DNA of 64,000 nt. Origin: Aotearoamyces nothofagi (taxonomy: Eukaryota; Ascomycota; Leotiomycetes; Leotiales; Tympanidaceae). The notes under the pieces were generated by a model that was given only the letters and a program-made list of their open reading frames with translations, was not told the origin of the DNA and searched no databases. Below, in pieces: positions 1 through 10,091 of this stretch (position 1 is the stretch's first letter; each line of letters starts with the position of its first letter). The DNA lies in NCBI GenBank assembly GCA_015345905.1, contig JADDTR010000005.1:620001-684000 (forward strand), written 5' to 3'. Both the position numbers and the translations under genes were made by a program.

Positions 1-809
1 TGCCTTGCGGCAAATCAACCCGCCTCCTTCTACAGCTTCATTGGTCGGTACATTCGATCGATCATGCACCGCATACACAAGCGTTAGCACAATACAAAAC
101 GCAACTGAAGCACTTATAGAGCATGTCAAGCCTATGATGAAAGAACTTTTAATTCGCTTCAAGCAGAAGAACTCCGGCGAGCTTCCAGAAAGCATCATCT
201 ATTATAGAGATGGGGTTTCGGAGTCAGAGTACCAGAAGATTCTTATCACAGAAGGCATGGTATGTATCTTCACTCCAGATACCAAATCAAAATACTAATA
301 TCCACAGGCTCTCCGAGATCTCTGCCAGCAAGTCGGTGCTCAGGTCAAGATCACAATAATAGTAGCCATCAAACGGCACCACACTCGATTCTTCTGCGAC
401 GGAGCCATGGCGACAAAGCTAGGCAACGTGCCTCCCGGAACCGTCATCGAGAACTCCAGCACTACCAACGACATGTTCCTGATAGCCCACACGGATCTCC
501 AGGGAACCAAGCGACCAGTCAAGTACGCCCAGCTGATCGACGAGAACGCGTTATCGCCCGACGACTTCCAGCGTATCACCTACAACCTGTGTTCAAGCTA
601 CGCACGTGCAACCACGAGCGTAGCCGTAGCCCCTCCGATCTACTACGCCGACCAATCCTGCGAACGCGCCAGGCTTCACTTGACGGTAGACAATAACGGG
701 GACCAGCTGCTTCCGGAAATCCACCAGAAGTTGAAGTGGAATATGGTATGTGCCGACCGAGCTCTGAAAGGGGCTGACTTTACTGACATTGGGATAGTAC
801 TGGCAGTGA
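1..809 (+). CDS. Argonaute (PIWI domain), 3' part only
   Basis: This is the C-terminal half of a PIWI domain from an Argonaute, the small-RNA-binding core of fungal RNA silencing; the 5' part lies outside the window. Exons are <2-259, 308-745 and 798-809, with introns of 48 and 52 bp. The last exon encodes only three residues, giving the end MYWQ, which matches the short aromatic tail typical of Argonautes. Visible motifs are YRDGVSESEY (the third catalytic residue, Asp, is present), a GTxRP element and YYADQSCERAR near the end. In most slicers the GTSRP element is followed by a histidine-bearing HYHVL-type stretch; here it reads VKYAQL, so neither histidine is present. The residue expected at the glutamate-finger position is also uncertain (TEALIE). 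The protein may therefore bind guides without cutting. The QDE-2 or SMS-2 lineage cannot be assigned from this fragment. Confidence 0.88.
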
Positions 810-1358
810 TGATTCGGATGAAGGAAAAGGGGGAGACGATGGACGAGCGGAGGCGGAGTTCTTAGGAGGGGTGATGGAGATCACTCTCGTGGCGAAACAT
901 TCCTAGACAAATATTCTTACGCATACAGTATTGACGAGCTGGATGGATACATCTGCGAACACGACGTTTTCTCTATTTCAATTTAACACCCATGCAATGA
1001 CCTGGATATCAAGCTCTCCCTCACAGATTCTCACGGGCATTCTCTTCCGAATACACCATGGTACTAACGACAGCTTCGCATATCCACTGCAATGGTCCTC
1101 CTACTTGATCTGAATTCTCATTTAACAGGTTGGGGCGGCTCTCCGCATAGAGCGGTTAGAGTCTGGCTAATATTCATTTATCACCACATTGCACATGGCC
1201 ATCATTACACCTGCACGCACGCATTGCGAGCACATCAAAAGTTTATATAGTTTTGCATTTTTGCTTTATTCTTCCGGAAATAACAGATCCTTTAGGACCC
1301 GAAAACTTATGCAGCATCCCTTGATATTGTGAAATATGCCTCAGTGATTTTGGATCTT
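810..1358. other. Convergent 3' intergenic region
   Basis: This stretch separates the 3' ends of the Argonaute (+) and SEC62 (-) genes. It holds AT-richer sequence suitable for the two 3' untranslated regions. I see no coding pattern, tRNA or repeat in it. Confidence 0.6.
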
Positions 1359-2561
1359 TTACTCATCATCGAAAACCTCTTCAATCCTTGGTGAAAGATT
1401 TCTGTGCGATGGTGTTCCAGTTGCGACTGGTGCTGAGGATGAAGTTGTTGTTGCGCTTGCTGGTAGAGGCTGGCCCGGGACTTGTACAGAACCTAGACCT
1501 GTACCAGTAGATGAAGAGGCCTTGGACTTTTTCGTGGACTTCTTTTTTTCCTAAGGGGCCAATGTCAGTTTCTGCAGTGTAGAGTGCTATGCGGTGGTAA
1601 TTACCTCTTGCCATCCCCAAACAGGCCGGAAACTATCAAAGAAACCAACATCCTCGAATAGATTTGGATAGAGCCACAGTCCTGGTGGTACGGCAAACAT
1701 TGTGATGCCAAAAAGGATCAATCTGAAGATGCTCATAGCAAAGAACAGCCCAATCAATCCCAGAGCTCCCATGCTTAGATACCACACTCCTAATCTCAAC
1801 TTCATCGGCCACAGCGGGAACATGACAATTGCGAAAACCACAGCAAGCGCTCCAGCAGCATAGAGTTTTGTTTTCCACTGCGGGCCATCATAAAGCCACA
1901 CGAAATGCAGATCTTCTTTACATTCTTGCTGCTGCTCAATCTTAACTGTCCAGAGTCCCTTCACGCGCTTCGCCTTGGCTGGTGGGGCATGAGCGTGGCC
2001 TTCATGCGGGTCTACCTTTGAAACACGCAGGGCGAGCAGCGAGAGGGGAAGGAGCTTGAATGCATTTTCGAGAGAGGCACGATCCGTGATTTCTGGGAGG
2101 AGAGAGTTCTTGGAACGGGCTTTTGTATATGCTGGACTCTCGAGAGCTCGGAGAGCGCGCTTGACTAGGGTATCACATCAGCGCCTGAGAGCTTGAAGGG
2201 AAGAGCTGCGCAAATTACCTTTGAACATATCCTTGCGTTGCCCATTCAAGATACACGTCCGCATCTTCAGATCCTGGCTCTTCAGGAACTTGGCGACAGC
2301 GACAGCCGCTGGATTTGGTGGACCTGGGGTTATAGGTTGTGGTTGGGCGGCTTGCTGTTGCTGTTGCTGCTGCTGTTGCTGTTGCTGTTTTGCTGCCATC
2401 TGTGCCTCAGCCTGCTTCTTCTTGATGAATTCGATGAATTGTGGTACTGTCATGCCATTCTTTGCCGCATCTTCCGCAAGCTGCTTCTGCATTGCTTGGA
2501 TCTGTGCGGGTGTAGGTTGCTGACCTGGCAGGAGGAGTGGCACACCACCTTGAGCCGCCAT
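1359..2561 (-). CDS. SEC62: Translocation protein Sec62
   Basis: Sec62 is an ER-membrane subunit of the Sec62/Sec63 complex that supports post-translational protein import through Sec61. The spliced model has exons 2561-2219, 2164-1605 and 1550-1359 and gives 364 aa, normal for filamentous fungi. The N-terminal part carries a 12-glutamine run from mixed CAG/CAA codons (2352-2387). The family core follows: the MFKVKRALRAL stretch across the first splice, WLYDGPQWKTKLYAAG, two membrane segments (around FAIVMFPLWP and LFFAMSIFRLILFGITMF) and the signature PNLFEDVGFFDSFRPVWGW. The third exon adds a lysine- and serine-rich acidic tail ending FDDE, a cytosolic region. The ATG at 2561 follows the divergent promoter shared with MTC6. 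The assignment is secure. The polyQ length may vary between strains. Confidence 0.95.
2352..2387 (+). repeat. CAG/CAA trinucleotide run (polyQ of SEC62)
   Basis: Twelve consecutive glutamine codons, read on the minus strand, lie inside SEC62 exon 1. CAG and CAA codons are mixed, so the DNA repeat is imperfect. Confidence 0.9.
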
Positions 2562-2964
2562 GGTGAGAGGACCGTTCTGCCGTGCGAGAAAATAGCTGCG
2601 CTATTGCTTTGGAGAATGTTTTGTAACGGAGGGGAGAGGTTGACTTTGTGTGGTGGATGAGAGCTGCTTAAGTATGGAGTTTGTGAATTGGACTCGCATT
2701 TAGTGATCTGGCAAGAATTACTGTACGTGCTGTACAGACAGGGATTTGTCGGTAGCGCAAGGCTGAACTAGCCCTTCGCTCTTCCGCCTCCGATAGGACG
2801 CGAACGTTTTCCCACGTTCCTTCTCCCCCCTCACTGGCATTGTTTGTGCGTGTATATAAGGGAGCTTCTGTCCTATTCATTACTTTGCAGCCAACTGCTT
2901 GGATACCATCTGCTTCATTCAATGGACTGTATAAGTCCCTTATCGAGGATATGACCTCGCCGCA
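2562..2964. promoter_or_regulatory. Divergent SEC62/MTC6 promoter region
   Basis: About 400 bp separate the two start codons of oppositely directed genes. A TATA-like TATATAAG lies at 2852-2859, about 105 bp before the MTC6 ATG. No other motif stands out. Transcription starts are inferred, not seen. Confidence 0.5.
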
Positions 2965-4881
2965 ATGTCCGAAACCTACAGTCCCGACTCGGGAGCGACC
3001 ATTGTTGCGCCTTACACTACCGTCTTCTTGAGCCAGCGGGATTTGAGCCTCGACATCCCAATTAATTATGTTACACACCCTGGAGTCTCCTTCTTGAGTG
3101 CCTGCTTCTCGCACAATCAGTACGAGGATGAGAGCTTTGGCGACTGCTTCTCCGATCTCCTTGCGGTGGGCTTCCGACGATTCGAAGTAGATCTATATTG
3201 GGACGAGGATCGCGAACTGTGGACATTTTGCCCTGTGTCTATTCCTACCACGGTACCAAATGCAGTGGCATCCACGACGTCGACAGGCATTACTTCTTCG
3301 AGGGCGTCTTCGTCTGCGGTTCTTTCATCTGCAGTCCTCACCGCGATGCTGAAGGCTGAAACCGAGGATGAAGCCTTAACTACAGCTTCAAGTTCATTGG
3401 CAACCTCATCGACGACAGAGACTCCGAATGCGACCAATGTTACATCTTCTCTAGGACAAACGTTGTCTTCTGTGGTGACCCTTCCGAGTTCCAGCAGTGA
3501 GACATTGGTGGCGCTGGGGCCATACGTGTGTACAACTACTATTTCTATTTCGACTTTGACGTCCCAATTGCTCGACTACATCGAGCAGACGGAGAATACT
3601 CTTGGTGCTCATCTCATCTACGTTGTGCTTAATCTGCATGCAGCTGCCAATGCAACAACGCCGTCTCTTCCTGCGCCATCTCCAACGAAATTGCCTTCCA
3701 GTTCCAATATACTCGGGAATTTATTTGCTACCAACCTATCGGCATACATGTACACGCCTGATAATCTCCGTACAGATCGTGCCGACCTGAATACCTCATG
3801 GTATGTCGTTACAGAAAGGTACCGTCCTGTAGAGACCTATTATACGACTACTATGGATGCCGATAATGTCGTATCGACAGAGGATGGGTGGCCTTCGGAA
3901 AGCTATATCGAATTTTCCAAAAGCAAGAGGCTCCTTTTACAAACGGGATACGTTGATCCCCAGATGGAGGGCTATAATTTTACTGGAGATGCTGGGCTTA
4001 TATTCACCAACGGCTATATTCAGGAAAACTTAACCAACGTATCTGCAAATGCAAACGGTGACGTTACTAGCGGCTGTTATCTAGTTGGTAATACTGCCAA
4101 TCTCTCGAGTGTCAATAACTCCTGGGCGACAACCAGTAAGGTTCTTGGGTTCGATATTCCAACAAGTTCGAGTGCAAGCCTCAACAGTACCTTTAATTTG
4201 GTCAGCAATTTAACGGATTGTGGTATATCTCCAATCTTGAACGTCACGCTTCTCAATGCGACGGCTCATGAAAATTATGTTCCGTACCAGGAGTTCAGCT
4301 ACAGCACTATCTGGAGCTGGGCAGACGGCGAACCAAAGAACTATACTAGCGGTGATTCTGGCGATGATGCACTATTTCGCTGTGCAGCTACGGCTAGTGG
4401 CCGCTGGACAGCCAATGACTGTAGTCAGAAGTACTATGCAGCCTGTCGTGCTTCAAATCAGCCATACAACTGGACAGTCACGACGTACCAAATCTCATAC
4501 TCTTACGCTGATGACGCGTGTAGCGACGGCTATATTTTTGCGGCACCGCGAACTGCCCTTGAGAACTCATTCCTTACGCAAGCTATAAGTGAAGCCTCCA
4601 GGGACTATGGTAGCGATGGGGTATGGGTTGACTTCAACTCCTTGGATGTGAAGGGATGCTGGACTAGTGGAGGGCAAAATGCGACGTGCCCATACGGGAG
4701 CAGCTCGAACGGGAGCGATTTGCAAGAAAGGACGATCCTTATTCCAACGATTGCTGCCATAATCGTACTGGTCGTCACAGCCTTGACTGTATTCTCTAAG
4801 CTCGCTGGTAACAGGAAGGTCAGAAAGAGAACCAAAAAAAGGGCTAATAACGGGTTTGTATATGAGGGAGTACCGTCATAA
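2965..4881 (+). CDS. MTC6: MTC6-family type I membrane glycoprotein
   Basis: This single-exon gene of 638 aa belongs to the fungal 'maintenance of telomere capping protein 6' family, whose molecular role is poorly defined. Recognisable family blocks are FLSQRDLSLDIPINYVTHPG near the N-terminus and LLAVGFRRFEVDLYWD, followed by a PLC-like N-terminal fold. A long Ser/Thr- and NxS/T-rich stretch suggests a heavily glycosylated extracytoplasmic region. Residues about 440-495 contain WSWADGEPKNY and a spaced cysteine pattern ending in YYAACR, resembling a C-type-lectin-like fold. One membrane helix sits at about residues 590-613, followed by a short basic tail. Odd point: the ATG used gives no clear hydrophobic signal peptide, although family members usually start with one. 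An unseen upstream exon is possible, but I could not find a convincing one. Confidence 0.88.
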   Translation: MSETYSPDSGATIVAPYTTVFLSQRDLSLDIPINYVTHPGVSFLSACFSHNQYEDESFGDCFSDLLAVGFRRFEVDLYWDEDRELWTFCPVSIPTTVPNAVASTTSTGITSSRASSSAVLSSAVLTAMLKAETEDEALTTASSSLATSSTTETPNATNVTSSLGQTLSSVVTLPSSSSETLVALGPYVCTTTISISTLTSQLLDYIEQTENTLGAHLIYVVLNLHAAANATTPSLPAPSPTKLPSSSNILGNLFATNLSAYMYTPDNLRTDRADLNTSWYVVTERYRPVETYYTTTMDADNVVSTEDGWPSESYIEFSKSKRLLLQTGYVDPQMEGYNFTGDAGLIFTNGYIQENLTNVSANANGDVTSGCYLVGNTANLSSVNNSWATTSKVLGFDIPTSSSASLNSTFNLVSNLTDCGISPILNVTLLNATAHENYVPYQEFSYSTIWSWADGEPKNYTSGDSGDDALFRCAATASGRWTANDCSQKYYAACRASNQPYNWTVTTYQISYSYADDACSDGYIFAAPRTALENSFLTQAISEASRDYGSDGVWVDFNSLDVKGCWTSGGQNATCPYGSSSNGSDLQERTILIPTIAAIIVLVVTALTVFSKLAGNRKVRKRTKKRANNGFVYEGVPS

Positions 4882-6250
4882 AACGTATGAATAATGGGAG
4901 TTTTGGCGTTTGGATGTATGCTATATGTTGGAAACTTTCTCTGTACAACGACTGCATGTACTATCCAAATGGAGGGTCGGACGGGTGGGTAGCGGTTGGT
5001 TTAAGGAAGAGATATCCATGCACGGGTTCCAATTTAGTTAAGAAACCGAAATAGACGGAATGATATATATTTTCCAATTGAGATAGCAATATCTACAGCC
5101 TTGAAGCCATGGGAGCCTATGGCTTGTGCTCCATCGCTATGCCAGATGGTATCTATTTCCAAACGCCATGGTCAGTGGTCACTATTATAATAGAAGTACT
5201 GGCCTAGCGGATAATTCATGTATAGCTGAATGGGACGTGCGACTCCACATAAAACAGCCATCTGTCAATGAGAAAAAAACTGTCTTCTATTAGGCAAAGA
5301 GGCGGCACCGACCCTGTTCAACTTGACACCAAGCAACAACCTACTTGAATACTCCACGGCATAGATCCGCTGGCCAGCAGCAAGCGGATGTACAATACTC
5401 TCACCATTGCACTTACATTTACGCCGACGCGGTGATGTATGTGATGGTAGCGAGGAGGAGAAAGCGTTGACGTCGAGCGTCAGGCCCGCGATGGAGTTAC
5501 TCAAACCCGTCGGAGAAGTCGGGGAGGGAGCTCACAGGGGTGCGGCGCAGAGTTTGGCCGAGGCGGGATTGCGGAGGCATTAGGGTTGTCGGCCGACTCG
5601 CCCCGGTCACGAAAATAGATTGGTCGCCCCCCCCCCTTTTCCTGCTCTTCCCTTTTCGTGTGCTGGATGCGTGGCAAGTCACGTGCACTGCCGCCGCGAC
5701 ACGGTTTCCCGAAACGACCCTGCCTGCTCAGAGCAGAGTGAGTATTTGGGATGGAAGGGGGCAGTGCTTGTTCGGAAAAAGGGAGTCCAGGCACCTGGGC
5801 CGGTGTAGCTGCTTTACTGTATTGTGCGTGCTGTACTGTGCTGTGCTCAAGTAGCAGGCTTAAGCTTCCGGCGGGCGCACTCTGAAACGCTGAAATACCT
5901 TGAATGCGTTATTTGCCTTATTTACCTTTTAAGTACATACTAAAGTGTCGTGGAGCTCATTAATCAAACAAGGTAGCGAGATGGGTCGTGTTGAGGATCT
6001 TGGGGGATCTTAGGGGATCTTACTTAGGCTGGCCGTGGCTCTGAAAGTGGAGCTTGCCCTACAAAGGCATTGTCTCTTCCTGCACGGCTAACCGGCCATG
6101 ATCAGTCGTCAATCCGGGGGAGGAGAGGCCTGTCGCCATGAGATGATCATGATGCAACTCCAGCTCCACCCACAGTATGTCGCTCGTCATTCTGAGGTCG
6201 CCTACAGTACCGCTGCCAGCACCGGCTTTCGCAGTGCCGTGCGACGCGAT

Positions 6251-6277
6251 GCGGTGCGGTGCGGTGCGGTGCGGTGC
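6251..6277 (+). repeat. (GCGGT)n pentanucleotide repeat
   Basis: Five uninterrupted copies of GCGGT, followed by related GCC/ATG words up to about 6298. Confidence 0.9.
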
Positions 6278-6485
6278 CATGCCATGGCCATGCCATGTGC
6301 GATAAGCATGCGCACGGTGCAGTCGATGCTGGTTTCTTGACCATTTACCCAAGGGATCCGCGGGTTTAGAAGGGAGGGAGCAGTACTGTACAGCACTTGT
6401 CAAGGTTGGTATGGGTACTGGAGTAAGGCACTGTACCTCATGTACATATTGTACACACTCACTGCATGCTGTGCTTGTACAAAGT

Positions 6486-6535
6486 CTACACAGTACATAG
6501 TACACAGTACACAGTACACAGCACACAGCACAGTA
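6486..6535 (+). repeat. Imperfect AGTACAC tandem repeat
   Basis: Several tandem copies of a 7-bp unit, AGTACAC, with variants (AGTACAT, AGCACAC). It is one of many GTAC-bearing repeats in the intergenic DNA of this window. Confidence 0.85.
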
Positions 6536-6768
6536 GTACGATAGCATGTAAGTTGCCTTCCTATAAGTAGACATCTCCCTCTCCTTTCTGGCGGCGGCTT
6601 GGCCTGTACGTACAGGACCCGGTACATGTGCCGTCAGTAAAAACAGAACAGAACAGGGTTCCGCCTGGGTCCTTTGCAGATTAGCAGGGGCGCCATCTGC
6701 AGGTGTGCAGGCATCAGATACGAAGCCCCCATAATCATAACCATAACCATAGCCCCATAGACCTGCTT

Positions 6769-6819
6769 GCTGGCTGGCTGGCGGACTGGCTGGCAGGCTG
6801 GCAGGCTGGCAGGCTGGCA
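6769..6819 (+). repeat. CTGGC/CAGG tandem repeat
   Basis: Tandem CTGG(C) and GCTGGCAG units, the latter repeated four times in a row, form a short imperfect minisatellite. Confidence 0.85.
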
Positions 6820-6837
6820 TACACCGCCGCTGTTCCA

Positions 6838-6940
6838 CTCTCCCACCCTCTCACTCTCTCACCCTCTCACTCTCCCACTCTCTCACTCTCTCACTGTCCC
6901 ACTCTCACCGTCCCACTGTCCCACTGTCGCTGCCGTGCTC
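6838..6940 (+). repeat. Polypyrimidine tract (CTCTCAC / CCCACTGT)
   Basis: About 100 bp of nearly pure pyrimidine on the + strand, interrupted mainly by A in CAC/CTCAC units. It is a candidate for unusual DNA structure or a promoter CT element, about 500 bp before the KRE6-like start codon. Confidence 0.8.
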
Positions 6941-7432
6941 TCGCCCACTGTCCGTCCAGCGTCCAGTGCTGTCCTGTCCCACAGTACGCCACGGTAACGG
7001 GGAAGAAGAGCTGCTCTGCGAGTTGGCGCAGCAGCTATAACCGTCCCCCAGCGGGCACTCTCACTCTCACAGTGCTTCCTTCCTATCCTACCACGCAAGT
7101 CCAGTTTCCTGCTTCCTCAATAAACGACGAGGGCGTTGAGTCAATTGCTATATCATTAGCCTCACCTTAGCCTTTTCGCGTCAGTAAACCACGAGAAACT
7201 TTGAGTCAATTACCTACTTGCTAACCTTTACCGTACGACGCCACAGCTTATTGCTGTACGTACACTCTACGCCCGGTACTCTACGCCGTGCACGATACAC
7301 TATACGGGCACTGTATACGTACAATGTGCTCTATGTCCTGCACCCTCATTTTTCGAGAATAATGCTATAAAGCACGACGTTGTCACAAGATGCCATTCGC
7401 TCAGCGCTTCCGAATCAAGATATACAAAACCC

Positions 7433-9445
7433 ATGATGGAATCGAAGCCCTTAACATTGAGCCTCAATGAGTTCTCGACTGGCTCTGCACCTGACGTCGA
7501 AACAAAGCCGTCACCAGTTCCAACAACACCCTCATCTCTCACTCCTTCAGCTTCGACGTCATCTTCACAGGATGGCGGGGCTCCATTTGCGAGCGAACAT
7601 GCTTCAACCAGGCCCCGTCCGAATGTAGAGGACTCTCTCCTCGGCAGACGTCGACCCGTGCAAGGCGCTGTTGGAGGGACAGTATTAAGTCGACCAGGAA
7701 CACCTAAGCTCTTGCAAGACTTGGGACGAGATTATTCCCGCTACCCAGTACGCAGTAAAGCTCGGCATCACCAACCAGAATGGAATACCATGTTAAGCGC
7801 CAGTTTACCAGACTCACAGCTTTCAAGGTCTTCGTTGGCCACAACTGATAGCGGTATCGATGCCACTGCTGCCAGAGTCATGGGGAAAAGGAGTTATCCT
7901 GACGACAGCATAAACGCCATAAACCCTTACTTTGGTGGCGATCGAGGATTCATCATGTATGCTAATGAGATTGAGGAAGATGACAAGTATCACGACCCAC
8001 AATACAACGATGATATTACCGACAAACCCTCTTTTAGAAGCTATCTCGATCGACGGAGCATATGTTCTGGTCTCGGTCTTGTCTTCCTTGTGTTGGGACT
8101 CCTGTGCCTCTTCGTTCTTCTTCCAGTGCTCACGAGGCTTAACCTCGTGTCTCCATCTTCTAAGAACACAACTCAAGCGGTATCGTGGGCCACTGTGAAC
8201 AATCGCAGCTACCCTCTCCTCCAGAATGTGAGGACCGGCCTCATCGACCCTGATACCCCTTCGAGTGCCATGACGAGACAAAGCGAGATTGATGGATCAG
8301 ATTTAAAACTCGTATTCAGTGACGAATTTCAAAAACAGAACAGGACCTTTTACTCAGGTGATGATCCATACTGGACAGCGCCAGATCTCTGGTACGGTGC
8401 AACGCAGGACCTCGAATGGTATGACCCGGATGCCGTAAGCACCTATGACGGCACATTACGATTGCAATTGGATAAGTTTGCGAATCATAATCTTTCGTAT
8501 CGTTCCGGTATGCTGAACAGCTGGAACCAGCTTTGCTTCAAAGGAGGCGTTTTTGAGGTTTCTGTTTCTCTCCCGGGACCAGGAGGTGCTGCGGGACTCT
8601 GGCCCGGAGTATGGTCAATGGGTAATCTTGGTAGACCGGGCTACAAGGCCACGACAGAAGGTGTCTGGCCCTATACCTACAACACCTGCGACTCCGGCAT
8701 CACGCCAAACCAATCCTCTACAGACGGAATGTCCTTTCTTCCGGGCCAGAAATTGGCGTCCTGTACATGTCCTAACGAAGATCACCCGTCTCCAGGTACC
8801 GGTCGTGGAGCACCGGAAATTGACATCCTTGAAGGTTCAGCCGACATTGAAAAATCTCTGGGAGTCATCACACAGTCCTTCCAGGTTGCTCCTTTCGATA
8901 TCTGGTACCGTCCAAACTCGGATTATCTCGCCATTCCCAATTACAATATTTCACAGATGAATGGATATTGTGGTGGGCCGTTCCAACAAGCAGTGTCAGG
9001 GACGACAAACCTAAACAATACGTGGTACGATGGAATCCAGTATCAGAAATATGCATATGAGTACGTGCCTGGAGGACCCGGGACTGGCAAAATCATCTGG
9101 TTTGTTGGAGACGAGCCATCATTTATCATGGATGGGCGCGCGATTGGCCCGAACGGGAATGTAGCCGCACGAGATGTCAGCCAGGAGCCAATGAGTATGG
9201 TGCTTAATCTAGGGTTTAGCAACTCATGGACCGAGATTATATATGACCAATTGAGGTTCCCCACCATAATGAACGTGGACTATGTGAGGATCTACCAGAA
9301 GCCTGGAAATGAATTGATCACATGTGATCCGCCCGGGTATCCAACAACGGAGTACATTGCAAACCATCCGGTTGCGTATAGCAATTATAATCTAACCGTG
9401 AGAGATTGCCCCCCCTATCCAGTCCTCACGCAGAAAACAAGCTGA
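7433..9445 (+). CDS. KRE6: Beta-1,6-glucan synthesis protein, KRE6/SKN1 family (GH16)
   Basis: This intronless gene encodes 670 aa. Kre6 and Skn1 are type II membrane proteins of the secretory pathway needed for cell-wall beta-1,6-glucan. The first 200 residues are a Ser/Pro-rich cytosolic region. One membrane anchor follows at about residues 211-233 (GLGLVFLVLGLLCLFVLLPV). A GH16-like lumenal domain begins near LVFSDEF. It carries family blocks such as GLWPGVWSMGNLGRPGY, WPYTYNTCDSG and GAPEIDILEGSAD, in which E462, D464 and E467 form the ExDxxE motif. The domain ends with DYVRIYQ. Length and order match filamentous fungal homologues. Two adjacent ATGs (7433, 7436) could both serve; I took the first. 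Whether it is the KRE6 or SKN1 paralogue cannot be decided here. Confidence 0.95.
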   Translation: MMESKPLTLSLNEFSTGSAPDVETKPSPVPTTPSSLTPSASTSSSQDGGAPFASEHASTRPRPNVEDSLLGRRRPVQGAVGGTVLSRPGTPKLLQDLGRDYSRYPVRSKARHHQPEWNTMLSASLPDSQLSRSSLATTDSGIDATAARVMGKRSYPDDSINAINPYFGGDRGFIMYANEIEEDDKYHDPQYNDDITDKPSFRSYLDRRSICSGLGLVFLVLGLLCLFVLLPVLTRLNLVSPSSKNTTQAVSWATVNNRSYPLLQNVRTGLIDPDTPSSAMTRQSEIDGSDLKLVFSDEFQKQNRTFYSGDDPYWTAPDLWYGATQDLEWYDPDAVSTYDGTLRLQLDKFANHNLSYRSGMLNSWNQLCFKGGVFEVSVSLPGPGGAAGLWPGVWSMGNLGRPGYKATTEGVWPYTYNTCDSGITPNQSSTDGMSFLPGQKLASCTCPNEDHPSPGTGRGAPEIDILEGSADIEKSLGVITQSFQVAPFDIWYRPNSDYLAIPNYNISQMNGYCGGPFQQAVSGTTNLNNTWYDGIQYQKYAYEYVPGGPGTGKIIWFVGDEPSFIMDGRAIGPNGNVAARDVSQEPMSMVLNLGFSNSWTEIIYDQLRFPTIMNVDYVRIYQKPGNELITCDPPGYPTTEYIANHPVAYSNYNLTVRDCPPYPVLTQKTS

Positions 9446-10091
9446 CGTCTAGAAGCAATGGAACGAGACGGGCTACGGCTGGCCTAAGAATAAGCTGACT
9501 ACGGGATGCTAGGTCTATTCTTGGATACGATAAAGGATAATAATACATGTGTTAATGATACTAGTGCATTGCATCACGGCGCTTGGGGGGGTTCTGGTAA
9601 AACAGCAGGCAGGCAACGACAGAGCCAGCCGGGCTTTTGGCGATTCATCTTAGATGTGGTTTGGCTTTTCAGGCGGGGACTTTTTTTGGAACGGTTGGAT
9701 CGGGAGCATCTCGAGCATCTTGTATTAAAGTGCATGTTTGTATTAAAATCATGTTTAGCTGGATCGATTCCTATAGATTAGATAGCACAGCTGAATCCAT
9801 CCGTGTACAGTACAGCATTGCTCGAGTTCTCAACATCCAAAGGCACAAGGCCGTACCGAAATTCAAGCCTGCATGATGTGAAGATGTAGAAACTCCCGAG
9901 ATTCGGGCTGGATTCGTCGACGCCATTCCCAGGTCGGATTGACTCTTGCACGGGATGCAGAAGAGGTGCACAGAACAGGATATTGCAGAGGCATTAGGCT
10001 GTTATCGAGACGGGAAGCAGCGCTTGGATATTTAGAAGACGTATTTTACAATCATGTATCATTGTATGCTGTGGAAAAGAGGTATGCCCCT
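9446..10091. other. Convergent intergenic region KRE6/SRF1
   Basis: About 650 bp lie between two converging genes and should hold both 3' untranslated regions. A GTACAGTACAG word lies near 9804. I see no gene or tRNA. Confidence 0.55.

Larger units (their letters stand above)
4882..7432. other. Long intergenic region rich in simple repeats
   Basis: About 2.5 kb lie between MTC6 and the KRE6-like gene. The first kilobase is ordinary non-coding DNA. From about 5.8 kb on it is dominated by GTAC-containing words, GCGGT pentamers, CTGGCAGG tandem repeats and a polypyrimidine tract, listed separately. Open frames here are low-complexity and unlike proteins. The last 300 bp are the likely promoter and leader of the KRE6-like gene. 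Confidence 0.6.

Noticed and set aside
5501-5854. Overlapping frames on both strands near 5.5-5.85 kb
   Set aside because: Short, GC-rich, no conserved wording, and both strands open at the same place.
6059-6838. Minus-strand frame of 259 codons
   Set aside because: It consists of repeat translations (TAPHRTAPHR, PASLPASPPASQ); not a gene.
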